From JAHEJV01 sp964653555 (lineage in GTDB: Bacteria; Myxococcota_A; UBA9160; SMWR01): a stretch of DNA of 11,769 bases. Position 1 is the first letter of the stretch, and each line of letters begins with the position of its first letter. Shown piece by piece: positions 1 through 6,416 of the stretch. The notes beneath the pieces are model-generated. The model worked only from the letters and a program-made list of their open reading frames with translations. It had not been told where the DNA came from and searched no databases. Where the stretch lies: the NCBI GenBank assembly GCA_964653555.1, contig CAZZFT010000158.1, positions 1 to 11,769 on the forward strand, written 5' to 3'. The position numbers and the translations under genes were made by a program.

Positions 1-125
1 CTCGCCGAGCCCGGCGGGATCGGATGGCGGGCGAGCTCGACCACCGCCTCCCGGAGGCCGAGCCGCTCGTCCACCCAGCGCCCGGCGGCGCCGAGCGCCG
101 CCCTGCCCGGCAGCGTCGGTCTCAC
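1..125 (-). CDS. Cytochrome b (quinol:cytochrome c reductase), N-terminal fragment
   Basis: Only the first 41 codons are in the window; the gene continues past the left edge. The reading frame starts at a GTG (125-123) whose last bases overlap the Rieske TGA (124-122) as GTGA. The fragment contains 'RWVDERLGL' and, about 12 residues later, 'ARHPIPP'. This resembles the soluble N-terminal tail before the first transmembrane helix of bacterial cytochrome b / b6-type proteins, where a conserved 'P-x-P' follows a short amphipathic segment. A Rieske gene is almost always followed by cytochrome b, so the position supports the call strongly. Cytochrome b would carry two b haems and the quinol oxidation and reduction sites in the membrane. 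No haem-ligating histidine is visible in this fragment, so the call rests on context plus a short motif. Confidence 0.68.
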   Translation of the reverse strand, partial: MRPTLPGRAALGAAGRWVDERLGLREAVVELARHPIPPGSA

Positions 126-655
126 AGGGGCGCTGCCAGGGTTGGCACGTGGCCGCCCCGGAGCTGGAGGGTGCCCCCGCGCACGCGGTGGGCGTAGCGG
201 TAGAGGCCGCGCGGCGGCGGGCCGGCGGCCCGCCGGCCGTCGGCGTAGTACACGCCGCCGTGGCAGGGGCATAGGAACAGGCCCGAGCCGGCGAACCAGC
301 GCACCGGGCAGCCCAGGTGGCTGCAGTGCACGGAGAAGATCTGGAAGCTGCCATCGTCCTTCCGCCGCACCCAGCAGGGGATCTCCGCGGTCTGGCCGTC
401 CCAGGGCACGGTGAAGGGATTCCGGAAGCTCGCGAGCCGGGTCTGGCCCTTCGGGAACGAATCCACCGGGCCGACCGATACCCATCGGAGACTAACGGAG
501 GCCCGCCATGCGCTGGAGAGCAGCGGGCCGAGCAGCGGCACCAGGAGCACCAGGGCGCCGAGCCCCGCGAGCCCGCCGCCCAGGGCGAGCAGGAATCGGC
601 GCCGGGTGGTGTTCGTCGCTTCCGCTCCCGGGTCCGGGCCGGGCGTCTGGCTCAT
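122..655 (-). CDS. qcrA: Rieske 2Fe-2S protein of a cytochrome bc-type complex
   Basis: This 177-residue protein passes electrons from quinol at cytochrome b to a c-type cytochrome. Residues 110-117 hold 'HCSHLGCP' and 129-134 hold 'CPCHGG'. The cluster ligands are therefore C111, H113, C129 and H132, with C116 and C131 as the usual disulfide. Near the N-terminus 'TTRRRFLLALGGG' (residues 16-28) is a twin-arginine-like motif leading into one hydrophobic segment (about 21-48), as expected for a Tat-inserted, N-terminally anchored Rieske protein. The ATG at 655 was chosen over an upstream in-frame start because it has a clear GGAGG about 6 bases upstream and overlaps the cytochrome c stop (ATGA). 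The upstream extension would add 25 low-complexity residues. It has a single anchor, unlike the multi-helix actinobacterial QcrA. Family assignment is secure; the symbol follows the operon layout. Confidence 0.95.
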   Translation of the reverse strand: MSQTPGPDPGAEATNTTRRRFLLALGGGLAGLGALVLLVPLLGPLLSSAWRASVSLRWVSVGPVDSFPKGQTRLASFRNPFTVPWDGQTAEIPCWVRRKDDGSFQIFSVHCSHLGCPVRWFAGSGLFLCPCHGGVYYADGRRAAGPPPRGLYRYAHRVRGGTLQLRGGHVPTLAAPL

Positions 656-1392
656 GGTCTCCCTCCGTTGCTCTTCGCCGTTCCCGCCGCGCTCGCGTTC
701 CGGGCGGACTCCCGCTGCGCCGCCAGCCACGCCACCACGTCCGTGATCTCCTCGTCGTCGAGCGTCGGCTGATTGCCGCGGCCGCGGAAGTCCGGCATGC
801 CGAGGTCGGGGCGGCCCGCCACCACGGCCGAACGGAGCGCCTGGTCGGAGACCAGCGCCAGGTAGGCCGGGTCTACCACCGAGCCGCCGTGCGGCCCGCC
901 GCGTCCTTCGGGCCCGTGGCAGCTCGCGCAGCGCGCGGCGAACACGGCCCGGCCGCGGGCGGCGTCGCCCGTACGCTTCACCGCATAGGGCGGAAGCGCC
1001 GCCGAGGGCGGATGGCTACCCCAGTGCGCGCGCAGGCCCACCACCAGAAGCCCCACCTGCTCGTCGCTCAGCACGCCGCCCGCGCTGCGAGCCAGGCCGG
1101 GCATCAGGCTGCCGGGCACGCCCTCGGCGGTGACCCGCCGCAGGGTCGTGTCGTCCACCCAGGCCAGATACAGGGGATCGGCCAGTGGCCGGGCGGCGCC
1201 GAGCCGTCCGTCGGCGCCGTGACAGCCGGCACAGTGGCGGCCGTACAGCGAGTCGAAGTCGCGCACGGCCGTCGGGGGCAACGGGCGCTGGTCGGGGCTC
1301 GGCCGGCCCGGCAAGCCGTCGCAGCCGAGCGTCAGGACGCACGCGACCAGGAGGCTGGCGGGGCTCGCGAAGCGCGGGAGGCGCCGCCTCAT
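652..1392 (-). CDS. Dihaem cytochrome c, probable bc-complex partner (QcrC-like)
   Basis: A 246-residue exported cytochrome with two c-type haem sites: CAGCH at 54-58 and CASCH at 155-159. Probable distal methionine ligands are M97 (in 'SLMPGL') and M199 (in 'LGMPDF'), so this is a tandem of two class I cytochrome c domains. The N-terminus has arginines, then a hydrophobic stretch (about 11-23) ending in 'LTLGC'. This could be a lipoprotein cleavage site at C24, although the residue at -3 is not typical. The ATG at 1392 overlaps the upstream stop (ATGA) and has GAGGAGG about 8 bases before it. It lies immediately before the Rieske and cytochrome b genes, in the same position as the dihaem QcrC of actinobacterial bcc complexes, but it lacks the C-terminal transmembrane helix of that protein. 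Inferred role: shuttle from the Rieske protein to the CuA/cytochrome c subunit of the oxidase. Confidence 0.88.
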   Translation of the reverse strand: MRRRLPRFASPASLLVACVLTLGCDGLPGRPSPDQRPLPPTAVRDFDSLYGRHCAGCHGADGRLGAARPLADPLYLAWVDDTTLRRVTAEGVPGSLMPGLARSAGGVLSDEQVGLLVVGLRAHWGSHPPSAALPPYAVKRTGDAARGRAVFAARCASCHGPEGRGGPHGGSVVDPAYLALVSDQALRSAVVAGRPDLGMPDFRGRGNQPTLDDEEITDVVAWLAAQRESARNASAAGTAKSNGGRP

Positions 1393-2225
1393 CGCTCGTC
1401 CTCCTCGCGTCCGCTCACCTCGAGCCCGATCCGCTCGGCGAACGGCAGGCGCTGGAGCACGGCGATCTGCTCGGTGCGCGCCACCCAGAGTCCCGTCACG
1501 ATCCCGAACGCCACCTGGGAGGCGACGAACCAGATCCAATCGATACGCGCGGCCAGCGCGGGGTTGATCAGCGAGAGCGTCGGGTGGAGCAGGCCCGTCC
1601 AGAGGAGCGGCGCCAGCAGGGCGCCCGCGGTCCAGGTCCGGCCCGGCAGCATGGGCAGCAGCACCCCGTAGAGCAGCCCCATGCCGCCCGACAGGAGCAG
1701 GTGGATCACGGCGGCGAGGAGCAGACCCGCCCCGGAGAAGGCGCGCAGCTGGGCGAGGTGGGCGTGGGCCAACGAGGGGATCGCCACCGCCGCCAGCAGG
1801 TTGATCGGCAGCCACGGGCTGCCGTAGCGCACGAGCCCGTAGCTCACCGCCACCGCCGCCATCGCGGCGCCGCCCGCGAGGCCGCCCCAGGCGCCGGCCG
1901 AGTAAGGATGGATCGTCACTGGGATGCGCATGCGGTGCCGCTCCTCGCCGAGGCGCGGCAGGGCGCGGGCGCGGGTCCGGGGCGGCGGCGGCTCGCGGCG
2001 CAGCGGCACCGTCTCGCGGCGCTCCACCGGGATCACCTCACGCACACTGCCGACCGTGCCCAGCAGCGCCAGCGCCACGCCGAGGAGCCCGAGGGCGACG
2101 TGGGTGACGAGCCCCAGGAAGCCGAGCGCAATGCCGAGGGCCGCGACCAGGGGCCACGCCGTCGGCGCCGGCAGCTCCACGCCCCGCTCCTCTCCGCCCG
2201 CCGCCGCCCGCTGCTCTTCGCTCAT
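1389..2225 (-). CDS. Two-part multi-spanning membrane protein in the oxidase operon (subunit IV-like N-terminus?)
   Basis: A 278-residue membrane protein I do not recognise with certainty. Residues 22-60 form a hydrophobic hairpin (two short helices), similar in size and placement to the small subunit IV of bacterial cytochrome oxidases. A charged, proline-rich linker follows (about 61-98, with 'RREPPPPRTRARA'). Residues 107-252 then hold about five hydrophobic segments with glycine-rich packing, including 'GGLAGGAAMA' and 'PWLPINLLAA', and a charged tail ends in 'SGREEDER'. The ATG at 2225 overlaps the subunit III stop (ATGA), and its own TGA overlaps the cytochrome c ATG. An in-frame ATG at M99 (1931-1929) is preceded by GAGGAG 9 bases upstream, so the second part might also be made separately. 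Position between oxidase subunit III and the reductase genes suggests a structural or assembly role. No metal- or haem-binding motif is evident. Confidence 0.75.
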   Translation of the reverse strand: MSEEQRAAAGGEERGVELPAPTAWPLVAALGIALGFLGLVTHVALGLLGVALALLGTVGSVREVIPVERRETVPLRREPPPPRTRARALPRLGEERHRMRIPVTIHPYSAGAWGGLAGGAAMAAVAVSYGLVRYGSPWLPINLLAAVAIPSLAHAHLAQLRAFSGAGLLLAAVIHLLLSGGMGLLYGVLLPMLPGRTWTAGALLAPLLWTGLLHPTLSLINPALAARIDWIWFVASQVAFGIVTGLWVARTEQIAVLQRLPFAERIGLEVSGREEDER

Positions 2226-2821
2226 CGACCCACCCAGTACACCGTGGTGAAGACCACCACCCACACGGCGTCCACGAAGTGCCAGTACCACGTCACCATC
2301 TCGACCCGCTCCGCGTGGGCGGGCTCCACGCGGGCGCGCAGCGCGATCGCGGCGACGGTGACGAGAAGCAGCAGGCCCACCGTCACGTGGGCGGCGTGGA
2401 AGCCGACCAGCGAGTAGAAGGAGGTGCCGAAGAGATTGGTCGAGATCGTGAGCCCCTCGCGAACGATCAGCCGATGCCACTCGAGGGCGGTGCCCACCAG
2501 GAAGGCGACCCCCAGGGCCACGGTGAGCGTCCACCAGACGAGGAACACGCGGCTGCGGCCCTCGCGCAGGGCGCGCAGCGCCAGGGTGATGGTGGCGCTG
2601 CTCGAGAGGAGACAGACGGTGGCGACGTACGGCACCTCCAGCACGTCGGGGTAGGGCCCCGTGCGGCTGCGGCCGATGTAGAGGAGATAGGCGACGACGA
2701 AGCAGGCGAAGAAGGCCGACTCCGAGGCGATCAGGCCGAGCATCCCTACCTGCCGGCGCGACAGCGGGAAGTCCTGCCCCTGCACGCACGCCGAGCCGCT
2801 CGACAGGGCCGTCTCACTCAT
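2222..2821 (-). CDS. ctaE: Cytochrome c oxidase subunit III
   Basis: A 199-residue integral membrane protein of the CoxIII family, in the short form with about five helices common in bacterial oxidases. Recognisable family segments are 'SESAFFACFVVAYL' (33-46), 'GTALEW' (110-115), 'NLFGTSFYSLVGFHAAHV' (129-146) and 'YWHFVDAVWVVVF' (179-191) near the C-terminus. Subunit III stabilises the catalytic subunit and the proton uptake path but carries no redox centre. The ATG at 2821 lies 8 bases inside the end of subunit I (ATGAGTGA), which points to translational coupling. A longer in-frame extension upstream exists but is only an out-of-frame reading of the subunit I C-terminus. Family assignment is firm. 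Confidence 0.95.
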   Translation of the reverse strand: MSETALSSGSACVQGQDFPLSRRQVGMLGLIASESAFFACFVVAYLLYIGRSRTGPYPDVLEVPYVATVCLLSSSATITLALRALREGRSRVFLVWWTLTVALGVAFLVGTALEWHRLIVREGLTISTNLFGTSFYSLVGFHAAHVTVGLLLLVTVAAIALRARVEPAHAERVEMVTWYWHFVDAVWVVVFTTVYWVGR

Positions 2822-4481
2822 GGCGACCGTCCGGATCCTCGGGATGCTTGCGGTCCCAGAGCGGGCGCCGGCTCGACACCTCCGGGCGCACGGCGAAGTT
2901 GTAGGGCGGGGGCGGCGAGCTGGTGGACCACTCGAGGGTCCACGCATCCCAGGGATCGGGCCCGGCCTCCTCGCCGCTGCGCAGGGCCCGGGCGATGTTG
3001 ACGAGCAGGACCACCACGCCCGCCGCCTGGAGCAGCACCCCGGCAGAGGCCGCCAGGTTCCAGGGCTCCCAGCCGAGCCCGGCCGGGTAGGTGTAGATCC
3101 GACGCGGCATGCCGAGCAGGCCCGAGACGTGCATCGGCAGGAAGGTCAGATTGAAGCCCACGACGAACAGCCAGAAGTGCCAGCGCCCCAGCCGCTCCGA
3201 GAGCATGCGTCCGGTCATCTTGGGGAACCAGTAGTAGAGGGCGGCCATCACTGCGAACAGCGTTCCCCCGCCCAGCACGTAGTGGAAGTGCGCCACCACG
3301 AAGTAGGAGTCGGTGACCTGCCAGTCGAAGGGGACCGTGGCCAACATCACCCCGGTGAGGCCCCCGAACACGAACTGCGCCACGAAGGCGATGCAGAAGA
3401 GCATGGGCGTCGCGAAGCGGATGCGTCCCCCGGTCATGGTGGCGAGCCAGTTGAAGACCTTGATCCCGGTGGGCACGGCGATCAGGAAGCTGGCGCCCGA
3501 GAAGACGGCGTTGAGGGGCGCGCTCAGCCCGACCGCGAACATATGGTGCGCCCAGACCCCGAAGCTGATGAAGCCGATCGCGACGGTCGCGGCCACCATC
3601 AGCGAGTAGCCAAAGATCACCTTGCGGGAGAAGACCGGCACGATCTCGGAGATGAAGCCGAAGGCGGGCAACACCAGGATGTAGACCTCGGGGTGGCCGA
3701 AGAACCAGAAGAGATGCTGCCAGAGCAGCGCCGACCCGCCCTGCAGCACGTCGAAGAAGTGCGCGCTGAGAGTGCGGTCGAAGAGCAGCATGATCTGCGC
3801 GGCGGTGAGCGGCGGCAGAGCGAAGATCGCCAGGAACGAGGTAACCAGGATCATCCAGGCGAAGATCGGCATGCGCCGCAGGCTCATCCCGCGGCAGCGT
3901 TCGGTGAGCAGGGTGGTGGCCAGGTTCACCGCGGTCGCCAGCGTGCCGAAGCCGCTGACCAGCAGGCCCAGGATCCAGTAGTCGATGGAGTGGCCGCGCG
4001 AGAAGGCGTGGCCGGTGAGCGGAGCGTAGGCGAACCAGCCGGCGGAGGGCGCGGTGCCGGCGCCGACGACGCCCTCGCCTCCGAGATAGCTGAAGTAGAG
4101 GATCATGCCCCCGAACAGGAAGAGCCAGTAGCCCAGGGCGTTGAGGCGCGGGAAGGCCAGGTCCCGGGCGCCGATCATGAGCGGCACCAGGTAGTTGCCG
4201 AAGCCGAACAGCATCGGCATCCCGAACAGGAAGATCATCGTGGTGCCGTGCATGGTGAACAGCCGGTCGTAGACCTCGGGCGACAGCAGCTTCGACTCCG
4301 GCCGGACGAGCTGGGCGCGCATGGCAGTGGACTCGAGCCCCGCCAGCAGGAAGAAGACCAGCGCGGTGCCGATGTAGAGCAGTCCGAGCCGCTTGTGGTC
4401 GACCGTCGTCGTCCAGCCGTGCAGCCGCTCGCCGAGCGAGGGGCCGATGGAGGAGCGGGCCGGCAGTTCGAGTGAGGCCAC
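2814..4481 (-). CDS. ctaD: Cytochrome c oxidase subunit I, A1-type haem-copper oxidase
   Basis: The 555-residue catalytic subunit reduces O2 to water and pumps protons. All expected ligands are visible: H78 for the low-spin haem; H263 in 'GHPEVY' with the cross-linking Y267, plus H312 and H313, for CuB; and H398 and H400 in 'VVAHFHYV' for the high-spin and low-spin haems. Proton-path residues of the A1 family are present: D107 in 'GARDLAFPRLN' (D channel), E265 in 'HPEVY' and K341 in 'VPTGIKVFNW' (K channel). The start is a GTG at 4481 with AGGAG 6 bases upstream, and this SD overlaps the TAG of subunit II. About twelve hydrophobic helices are followed by a hydrophilic tail from about 503. 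It is not fused to subunit III. No key residue is missing, so it should be an active, proton-pumping oxidase. Confidence 0.97.
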   Translation of the reverse strand: MASLELPARSSIGPSLGERLHGWTTTVDHKRLGLLYIGTALVFFLLAGLESTAMRAQLVRPESKLLSPEVYDRLFTMHGTTMIFLFGMPMLFGFGNYLVPLMIGARDLAFPRLNALGYWLFLFGGMILYFSYLGGEGVVGAGTAPSAGWFAYAPLTGHAFSRGHSIDYWILGLLVSGFGTLATAVNLATTLLTERCRGMSLRRMPIFAWMILVTSFLAIFALPPLTAAQIMLLFDRTLSAHFFDVLQGGSALLWQHLFWFFGHPEVYILVLPAFGFISEIVPVFSRKVIFGYSLMVAATVAIGFISFGVWAHHMFAVGLSAPLNAVFSGASFLIAVPTGIKVFNWLATMTGGRIRFATPMLFCIAFVAQFVFGGLTGVMLATVPFDWQVTDSYFVVAHFHYVLGGGTLFAVMAALYYWFPKMTGRMLSERLGRWHFWLFVVGFNLTFLPMHVSGLLGMPRRIYTYPAGLGWEPWNLAASAGVLLQAAGVVVLLVNIARALRSGEEAGPDPWDAWTLEWSTSSPPPPYNFAVRPEVSSRRPLWDRKHPEDPDGRHE

Positions 4482-4490
4482 GGGCGTCTC

Positions 4491-5564
4491 CTAGTGGAGC
4501 GTGCGCAGGTACGTGACGAGCGCGGCGAGTTGGGACTCGTCGAGCCGTAGCGCCGGCATGCGCGCACCGGGCTTGACGGTGGCGGGGTCCTCGATCCAGG
4601 CCAGCAGGTGGGCCCGATCGTTGGGCGCGGCGCCCGCGCCGAGCGTCGCCCGGCTCATCAGGTGGGTGAGGTCGGGGCCCACGGTGCCGTCCGCGTCGGT
4701 GCCGCGGATGGTGTGGCAGCTGGCGCAGGTCAGCGAAGTGAAGACGGCGCGGCCCACGTCGACCCCGGGCACGCGCGGGGCCGGCTGCCGTTGGTCGACC
4801 ACCCAACGCCGGAAGTCAGCCTCTGGCTCCACCACCACGCGCAGGCGCATGTGGGCGTGCTGGGTGCCGCAATACTCGGCGCACTGGCCCAGGTAGACGC
4901 CGGGCTCATGCGGCTCGATCCAGAGCTGGTTCACGCGGTTCGGGATCAAATCCGTCTTGCCCGCCAGCGCGGGCACCCAGAAGCTGTGGATCACGTCGGC
5001 GGTCTGGAGCGAGAGGAAGACGGGCCGAGGCGTGTCCCCGAGCGGCACGTGCAGCTCGTTGGCGGTCACTACGCCGAGATCTGGGTAGCGGAACTCCCAC
5101 CACCACTGGTGGCCTACCACCTCGACCCGGAGCGCGCCCGCATGGGGGGTGCGGGGCTTGAGCGAGAAGACCACCCGCGAGGTCACCAGGAATAGCACGG
5201 CGACCACGATCAGCGGAGCGACCGTCCACGCGAGCTCGACCGGATGGCTGCCGTAGACCTGCGGCGGCTCGCGCTCCTCGTCCCCGCCCCGGCGGCGGCG
5301 CCAGATCGCCCAGAAGAGCGTCCCCTCCACCGCGACGAAGATCGCGCCGGTGATCAGGAACAGCAGATTGGTGAGCTCGCGGATCGTCGCCGCCGGCGTG
5401 GAGGCGGGCACGAGCACCTTCGGCAGGTGGACGGGCAGCCGGTCGCTGGCGTGTGCGGCACCGGCCGCGAGCAGGAGAGCGGTCAGCAGCGCGACCGCGG
5501 CCCACCCGACCCGCACCCGGAGGTGCGCGGAGCCCGCTTGGCTCGCCGGCCTCGCCCTCCGCAC
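4491..5564 (-). CDS. ctaC: Cytochrome c oxidase subunit II with fused cytochrome c (caa3 type)
   Basis: A 357-residue protein that takes electrons to the CuA centre. A signal segment (about 20-39, ending 'GAAHA') precedes two transmembrane helices (about 62-88 and 111-134). The periplasmic cupredoxin domain has 'GHQWWWEF' (151-158) and CuA ligands H193, C228, E230, C232, H236 and M239 in 'CAEYCGTQHAHM'. A C-terminal class I cytochrome c domain follows, with CASCH at 280-284 and a likely methionine ligand M336 ('ARMPAL'). This makes it a caa3 enzyme that can take electrons through its own haem c. It is first in the operon. The GTG at 5564 is the best start I see, because no ATG lies in the stretch just upstream. 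The SD is weak, with a strong GGAGGAG too far upstream, so the start could move by up to about 20 codons. The frame stays open far upstream but without family similarity. Confidence 0.94.
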   Translation of the reverse strand: MRRARPASQAGSAHLRVRVGWAAVALLTALLLAAGAAHASDRLPVHLPKVLVPASTPAATIRELTNLLFLITGAIFVAVEGTLFWAIWRRRRGGDEEREPPQVYGSHPVELAWTVAPLIVVAVLFLVTSRVVFSLKPRTPHAGALRVEVVGHQWWWEFRYPDLGVVTANELHVPLGDTPRPVFLSLQTADVIHSFWVPALAGKTDLIPNRVNQLWIEPHEPGVYLGQCAEYCGTQHAHMRLRVVVEPEADFRRWVVDQRQPAPRVPGVDVGRAVFTSLTCASCHTIRGTDADGTVGPDLTHLMSRATLGAGAAPNDRAHLLAWIEDPATVKPGARMPALRLDESQLAALVTYLRTLH

Positions 5565-5930
5565 CTCTCGATCTCGACTCGTGTCGGTCTCCTCCGCGGG
5601 GAAGGCCGGCCGTACCGTCCGTCCACGCCGGTGCCGCGTCGTACGCAAGAACGAGACCAAGCGGGCGCGGGTCGCGAGCCTTCGACGCGCCTCGCGCTGC
5701 CCGGCACGGCCGATCTCTTCCACACCCGGCGTCGGACTGGCCGAAAGGAAACGCGAAGAACAGTAAGCCGCAACGTTTGCGGCGATCGCGAGGCTCTCCC
5801 CAATTTGTAGAAAATGAGCGGCCGCTCTGGAGACGAGTCGAGTGGGCGATGCCGCAGGATCCATCGAGACAAGCGAGGTTCCGTGCATCGAGGGCTCCTG
5901 GCATGAGCCTTGCAAAAGTGCAATTTCATC
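5565..5930. promoter_or_regulatory. Divergent intergenic region between the oxidase operon and the catabolic cassette
   Basis: About 366 bases separate the first gene of the minus-strand respiratory operon from the first gene of the plus-strand cassette, so promoters for both should lie here. The part from about 5745 to 5930 is less GC-rich than its surroundings, with runs such as 'CAATTTGTAGAAAATGAG' and 'TGCAATTTCATCATG'. It contains a perfect 7-base inverted repeat at 5767-5783 and a short one at 5910-5923, both listed separately. I could not pick convincing -35/-10 pairs by eye. The open frames crossing this region are rich in arginine and look like readings of GC-rich DNA, not genes. Confidence 0.6.
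5767..5783. repeat. Perfect inverted repeat GCCGCAA-CGT-TTGCGGC, candidate operator
   Basis: Seven-base arms GCCGCAA and TTGCGGC are exact reverse complements around a CGT spacer, 17 bases in all. The repeat sits near the middle of the divergent intergenic region, roughly 200 bases upstream of subunit II and 150 bases upstream of the ASRT-family gene. That is a typical place for a dimeric regulator that acts on both operons. No run of T follows on either strand, so a terminator is unlikely. Binding by a regulator is inference; no regulator gene is in the window. Confidence 0.4.
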
Positions 5931-6317
5931 ATGAACCCCGAGGAATCGATCGGACGCACGCACTGGGCGATCGCAGAGGGCTACATCCCCGAGAAGAGCC
6001 ACGGCCCAGAGCCCGAGATGACCAGTCACGAGACGGCGTGCCTGCTCAACGCCGGCGAGCGCGAGGCGCACGTGGAGATCACCGTGTTCTTCGCGGATCG
6101 CGAGCCGGTGGGGCCCTACCGCGTGACGGTGCCGCCGCGGCGCACGCGTCACGTGCGCTTCAACGAGCTCGACGATCCCGCACCGGTTCCCCGCGGCGCC
6201 GACTACGCGAGCGTGATCGTCTCGGACGTGCCGATCGTGGTGCAGCACACGCGGCTCGACTCGCGCCAAGCCGAGAACGCGCTCCTGACCACGATCGCCT
6301 ACCCCGCGTCGCCGTGA
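5931..6317 (+). CDS. ASRT-superfamily protein (Anabaena sensory rhodopsin transducer-like)
   Basis: A 128-residue soluble protein. Its family-defining stretches are 'GYIPEKS' (17-23), 'SHETACLLNAGEREAHV' (32-48), 'VTVPPRRTRHVRFNEL' (65-80) and a C-terminal block starting 'VPIVVQHTRLDSRQAENAL' (100-118) and ending 'TTIAYP'. These are the hallmarks of the small beta-sandwich family named after the Anabaena sensory rhodopsin transducer, which forms tetramers. Most relatives occur without a rhodopsin, and comparative work has suggested a small-molecule (carbohydrate-like) binding role. No rhodopsin is present in this window. The ATG at 5931 gives an N-terminus that matches family length but has no clear SD; a TTG at 5910 would add seven residues. 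A gap of 99 bases separates it from the TPP enzyme on the same strand, so co-transcription is possible. A ligand sensor or binding partner for the downstream catabolic enzymes is my inference. Confidence 0.85.
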   Translation: MNPEESIGRTHWAIAEGYIPEKSHGPEPEMTSHETACLLNAGEREAHVEITVFFADREPVGPYRVTVPPRRTRHVRFNELDDPAPVPRGADYASVIVSDVPIVVQHTRLDSRQAENALLTTIAYPASP

Positions 6318-6402
6318 TCGACCGCACGCCTGGCGACCGACGCGACGGCGCGCCCGCGCTCCGGGGAGCCCGGCCGCACGGGATGCATTGAATCGACCGA
6401 TG

Positions 6403-6408
6403 AGGAGG
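6403..6408 (+). promoter_or_regulatory. Shine-Dalgarno AGGAGG of the TPP enzyme
   Basis: A perfect AGGAGG lies 8 bases before the GTG at 6417. This fixes the start of the TPP enzyme at a non-ATG codon and suggests strong, independent translation after the 99-base gap. Confidence 0.8.
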
Positions 6409-6416
6409 ATCCACTC

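Noticed and set aside
652..730. A longer Rieske start adding 25 residues
   Set aside because: The extension is an out-of-frame reading of the cytochrome c C-terminus. The ATG at 655 has a good SD and the same ATGA overlap as its neighbours.
2820..4475. A 551-residue plus-strand open frame antisense to subunit I
   Set aside because: Rich in H, G, E, R and Q with no motif; the opposite strand has every haem-copper oxidase ligand.
5767..5783. The palindrome as a rho-independent terminator
   Set aside because: Short stem and no T run on either strand; it lies upstream of both operons, not after a gene.
5453..6391. A 312-residue plus-strand open frame across the divergent intergenic region
   Set aside because: Arginine/proline-rich, overlaps subunit II and the ASRT gene in another frame, and has no recognisable motif.
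6318..6416. A terminator or small gene between the ASRT gene and the TPP enzyme
   Set aside because: I see no stem followed by a T run and no convincing short frame; only the SD of the TPP enzyme stands out.
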